Part shown: positions 7,155 through 9,517 of the stretch, piece by piece
Layout: each line of letters opens with the position of its first letter
Numbering within the stretch: position 1 is the stretch's first letter
Assembly: GCA_041685625.1 (NCBI GenBank)
Contig: JAWLFJ010000136.1
Span: 1 to 9,517 of the forward strand
From: Albimonas sp041685625
GTDB lineage: Bacteria; Pseudomonadota; Alphaproteobacteria; Rhodobacterales; Rhodobacteraceae
Direction: 5' to 3'
DNA length: 9,517 bases
The notes under the pieces: model-generated
Seen by the model: the letters and a program-made list of their open reading frames with translations, nothing else
Databases searched by the model: none
Told to the model about the DNA's origin: nothing
Position numbers and translations under genes: made by a program

Positions 7155-7285
7155 GGGACGGAGCCTTGCGGGAGAAACGCTACGGTTTCCTTACCGAAGC
7201 CCCCGGCGCGTGGCGAGTCCCCGCCTTCCGCCCGCCCCCGCGACGCGCTAAGGGGTCGGGATCGCATCGGCGCGGGGAGAGGCGC
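7155..7285. promoter_or_regulatory. Divergent promoter region between the EamA transporter gene and aroC
   Basis: These 131 bases separate two divergent starts. The only AT-richer patch is near 7172-7197 (GAAACGCTACGG, then TTTCCTTACCG) and contains a short inverted repeat, CGGT (7183-7186) and ACCG (7193-7196), 6 bp apart. TTGCGG at 7166-7171 is -35-like on the plus strand, but no convincing -10 follows. Both promoters probably sit here. The assignment rests on gene arrangement rather than on clear boxes. Confidence 0.3.
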
Positions 7286-8398
7286 ATGTTCAACACGTTC
7301 GGGCGGATGTTCCGGGTGACGACCTGGGGGGAGAGCCACGGCCCCGCCCTCGGCGCGACCGTGGACGGCGTGCCGCCCGGCGTCCCGGTCTCCGAGGCCG
7401 ACCTCCAGCATTGGCTCGACCGACGCGCGCCCGGCCGCTCCCGCTACACCACGCAACGGCGCGAGCCCGACGCGGTGCGGATCCTCTCCGGCACGTTCGA
7501 GGGCGTGACGACAGGCACCCCGATCCAGCTGATGATCGAGAACGCCGACCAGCGCTCCAAGGACTATTCCGAGATCGCCGAGACCTTCCGCCCCGGCCAC
7601 GCCGACCTCGCCTATTGGCGCAAATACGGCATCCGCGACTATCGCGGCGGCGGGCGCAGCAGCGCGCGCGAGACCGCGGCGCGCGTCGCCGCCGGCGGCA
7701 TCGCCCGCGCCGCCCTCGCCGCGATGCTGCCCGGCCTCACGATCCGCGGCGCGCTGACCCGCATGGGCGAGCACGCCGTCGACCGCGCCCGCTGGGACTG
7801 GGAGGAGACCGAGCGCAACCCGTTCTGGGCGCCGGATCCCGAGGCAGCCGAGACCTTCGCCGCCTATCTCGACGGCCTCCGCAAGGCCGGCGACAGCGTC
7901 GGCGCCGAGATCGAGATCGTGGCGGAGGGCGTGCCGGAGGGCCTCGGCGCCCCGATCTACGCCAAGCTCGACGGCGACCTCGCCGCCGCGATGATGACGA
8001 TCAACGCCGTGAAGGGCGTCGAGATCGGCGAGGGCATGGCGGCCGCCCGCCTCAAGGGGACGGAGAACGCCGACGAGATCCTCCTCGGCGCCGACGGCCG
8101 GCCGAGCTACGGCGCCAATCACGCGGGCGGGGTGCTCGGCGGCATCTCCACCGGCCAGCCCGTCGTGGTGCGCTTCGCGGTGAAGCCGACGAGCTCGATC
8201 CTGACGCCGCGCCGCTCCATCACCAAGGCGGGCGCGCCGGCCGAGGTGGTGACCAAGGGCCGCCACGACCCCTGCGTCGGCATCCGCGCGGTACCGGTGG
8301 GCGAGGCGATGATGGCCTGCGTGCTGCTGGACCACGTCCTGCTGCATCGCGGCCAGACCGGGGCGGCGCCGGGCGAGGTGCTCGGCGGCCTCGGCTGA
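7286..8398 (+). CDS. aroC: Chorismate synthase
   Basis: AroC makes chorismate from 5-enolpyruvylshikimate 3-phosphate by an anti-1,4-elimination of phosphate that needs reduced FMN; it is the last step of the common shikimate route to aromatic amino acids, folate and quinones. The 370-residue product is close to the usual 360-370. All family signatures are present: GESHGPALGATVDGVPPG (15-32), RSRYTTQRREPD (51-62), GHADLAYWRKYGIRDYRGGG (104-123) with RSSARETAARVAAGG after it, GGISTGQPVVVRFAVKPTSS (285-304) and KGRHDPCVGIRAVPV (324-338). His18 and His105 correspond to the two histidines implicated in catalysis. The ATG at 7286 follows GGGGAGAGG (7274-7282) and matches the family N terminus (MFNTFGRMFRVTTWGESHG); the longer open frame upstream does not. 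It appears monocistronic, with hairpins after the stop. Confidence 0.97.
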   Translation: MFNTFGRMFRVTTWGESHGPALGATVDGVPPGVPVSEADLQHWLDRRAPGRSRYTTQRREPDAVRILSGTFEGVTTGTPIQLMIENADQRSKDYSEIAETFRPGHADLAYWRKYGIRDYRGGGRSSARETAARVAAGGIARAALAAMLPGLTIRGALTRMGEHAVDRARWDWEETERNPFWAPDPEAAETFAAYLDGLRKAGDSVGAEIEIVAEGVPEGLGAPIYAKLDGDLAAAMMTINAVKGVEIGEGMAAARLKGTENADEILLGADGRPSYGANHAGGVLGGISTGQPVVVRFAVKPTSSILTPRRSITKAGAPAEVVTKGRHDPCVGIRAVPVGEAMMACVLLDHVLLHRGQTGAAPGEVLGGLG

Positions 8399-8420
8399 CG
8401 ACCGGGCCGGCGCGGAGACG

Positions 8421-8453
8421 CGGGCCTCGGGGGGATCGCCGCCCCTCGGCCCG
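8421..8453 (+). terminator. Interrupted hairpin after aroC
   Basis: CGGGCC (8421-8426) pairs with GGCCCG (8448-8453), and GGGG (8429-8432) pairs with CCCC (8442-8445), separated by a 2x2 mismatch. It lies 22 nt after the aroC stop. It probably works with the next hairpin in ending aroC transcription; there is no T-run. Confidence 0.35.
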
Positions 8454-8458
8454 CCGAC

Positions 8459-8477
8459 GGGCCCCAGAGGGGCCCTT
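8459..8477 (+). terminator. Perfect 7-bp hairpin between aroC and the HAD gene
   Basis: GGGCCCC (8459-8465), loop AGA, GGGGCCC (8469-8475) and then TT. The stem is short and perfect with an ideal 3-nt loop, but only two T follow. It separates aroC from the hydrolase gene, which has its own strong Shine-Dalgarno site. The stem would act on either strand. Confidence 0.45.
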
Positions 8478-8523
8478 GCGACAGCGCCGTCCCGAAGGGC
8501 GCGCGAGACGGAGGAGGACGGGA

Positions 8524-9231
8524 ATGCGCGGCATCGAAGCGATGATCTTCGACGTGTTCGGAACCGTGGTCGACTGGCGCAGCGGCGTTGCGCGGGAGGC
8601 CGAGCGGATGTTCATGGCGCGGGGCGTGACGGCCGACCCTCTCGCCTTCGCCGACGCCTGGCGCGGCGAGTACCAGCCGGCGATGGAGCGCATCCGCTCG
8701 GGCGGGCGCGGCTACGTCCCGCTCGACGACCTGCACCTCGAGAACCTCGGCATCGTGCTGGACCGCTTCGGGATCGCCGACGCCTTCGACGCGCCGGCGC
8801 GGGCCGAGCTGAACCGCGCCTGGGAACGCCTGCCGCCGTGGCGCGAGTCCCGCCCCGGCCTGACGCGGCTCAAGGCCGGCTTCATCGTCGCGCCCTGCTC
8901 CAACGGTTCCTTCGCCCTGATGACCCGCCTCGCGAAGTTCGGCGGCCTGCCGTGGGACGTCATCCTCGGCGCCGACGTGGCGCGGGACTACAAGCCGAAG
9001 GCGGAGGTCTATCTCGCCTCCGCCCGCGCGCTGCGTCTCGCGCCGGAGCGCGTGATGATGGTGGCCTGCCACAACGACGACCTCGCCGCGGCCCGCGCCG
9101 CCGGCCTCGCCACCGGCTACTTTCCCCGGCCCGACGAGCACGGCCGCGGCGGCGAGCGCATCCCGCCGGCCGAAGCCTGGGACGTGGTCGCCGAGGATCT
9201 CCAGGATCTCGCCGCCCGCCTCGGCCGCTGA
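8524..9231 (+). CDS. Type II haloacid dehalogenase-like HAD hydrolase
   Basis: This 235-residue HAD-superfamily protein matches the (S)-2-haloacid dehalogenase subfamily in length and motifs. Motif I is FDVFGTVVD with nucleophile Asp10 and Thr14; the position two after Asp10 is Phe, not the general-acid Asp of HAD phosphatases, as expected of dehalogenases. The cap follows, with Arg47 (AWRGEY) where a substrate-binding Arg is usual. Motif II is CSNGS (Ser126, Asn127). Motif III is YKPKAEVY (Lys157, Tyr163). Motif IV reads MMVACHNDDLAAARAAGL: Asp186 is kept, but Ala181 and His183 stand where the classic dehalogenase has Ser and Asn. The family could hydrolyse 2-haloacids; the physiological substrate here is open. 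GGAGG (8513-8517) lies 6 nt before the ATG. The frame is open far upstream through aroC, but that part is a shadow. Confidence 0.9.
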   Translation: MRGIEAMIFDVFGTVVDWRSGVAREAERMFMARGVTADPLAFADAWRGEYQPAMERIRSGGRGYVPLDDLHLENLGIVLDRFGIADAFDAPARAELNRAWERLPPWRESRPGLTRLKAGFIVAPCSNGSFALMTRLAKFGGLPWDVILGADVARDYKPKAEVYLASARALRLAPERVMMVACHNDDLAAARAAGLATGYFPRPDEHGRGGERIPPAEAWDVVAEDLQDLAARLGR

Positions 9232-9517
9232 GAGCCTCTCCGACCGGGATCGTGGCGGTCGAGCTGCTCGGTTCTTCGATCGGCGGCCGCCCGCGGCTCG
9301 GTTCCGCTCCCATGGGTCACGCGCTTCGCTTCACGGTCGGCGCGGGGCCGCCGCATGATCGGGGGCGGATGAGCGTGGCGCCCCGGCCCGTCTCACGGCA
9401 TCGGCGGCCGCGGCCGACGCTCCCGACGCGATCGCAGCGCCCCTCGTCCCCACGGCGACGATCGCGGTCGGGGCGGGCGGCGCGACGTCCGGACGCGTGC
9501 AGGTCCCCCTTCGGTTC
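9232..9517. other. Gene-free stretch after the HAD gene
   Basis: No supportable gene lies in these 286 bases. CGACCG (9241-9246) and CGGTCG (9256-9261) form a 6-bp stem with a 9-nt loop, 10 nt after the hydrolase stop, a weak terminator candidate. ATCGGCGGCCGC occurs twice (9279-9290, 9400-9411), and GCTCGGTTC occurs twice 30 bp apart (9266-9274, 9296-9304). Frames are open to the right edge on both strands, but none has a good start with a ribosome site or a recognisable protein. Confidence 0.5.

Noticed and set aside
7091..8347. 418-codon minus-strand frame opposite aroC
   Set aside because: It is His, Asp and Ala rich with no domain and crosses both the aroC body and the EamA start; a shadow.
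7411..8523. Long in-frame extension of the HAD gene through aroC, possibly a fusion
   Set aside because: The extension is Arg/Pro-rich shadow of aroC; the ATG at 8524 has a good ribosome site and starts just before motif I.
9312..9517. Plus-strand frame from the ATG at 9312 (also ATG at 9369) to the window edge
   Set aside because: The translation is dominated by Arg, Pro and Ser from CGG, CCG and TCG codons, there is no ribosome site, and it has no resemblance to a known protein.

Overview
The window is very GC-rich (roughly 70% by eye), with strong G/C at third codon positions and gene types typical of Alphaproteobacteria. Its gene families (PRC-barrel protein, HemF, small zincin metallopeptidase, DMT exporter, AroC, type II haloacid dehalogenase) suggest a Rhodobacterales-like chromosome; that placement is inference. 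No transposase, phage gene, CRISPR array, tRNA or rRNA is visible. It looks like ordinary core chromosome with a few odd intergenic structures.

Layout: (1) 1-491 (+) is the 3' part of a PRC-barrel protein gene. (2) 492-854 is a gene-free gap holding two strong tandem hairpins (525-593) and then a degenerate 11-bp tandem repeat of 16 units (673-848) that ends just before the stop of the next, convergent gene. (3) 2852-4738 and 855-2855 (-) are two full-length ABC exporter half-transporters in one operon, joined by an ATGA stop/start overlap and probably forming a heterodimer. (4) 4739-4896 is a divergent promoter region with a perfect 10-bp inverted repeat (arms 4788-4797 and 4841-4850) around its only AT-rich patch. 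(5) 4897-5814 (+) is hemF, aerobic coproporphyrinogen III oxidase, overlapping by 10 bp a small metallopeptidase gene (5805-6218) that starts with GTG. (6) 6225-7154 (-) is an EamA-type exporter, convergent with the metallopeptidase gene with only 6 bp between the stops. (7) 7286-8398 (+) is aroC, chorismate synthase, divergent from the exporter and followed by two hairpins. (8) 8524-9231 (+) is a type II haloacid dehalogenase-like hydrolase. (9) 9232-9517 holds no gene I can support.

Metabolically, hemF serves haem/tetrapyrrole synthesis and aroC the last step of the shikimate trunk. Each lies divergent from an exporter (the ABC pair and the DMT protein respectively), which hints at, but does not prove, a link to pathway intermediates or products. 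The least expected structure is the 11-bp periodic repeat at 673-848, which no gene call explains; the inverted repeat between the ABC operon and hemF comes second.
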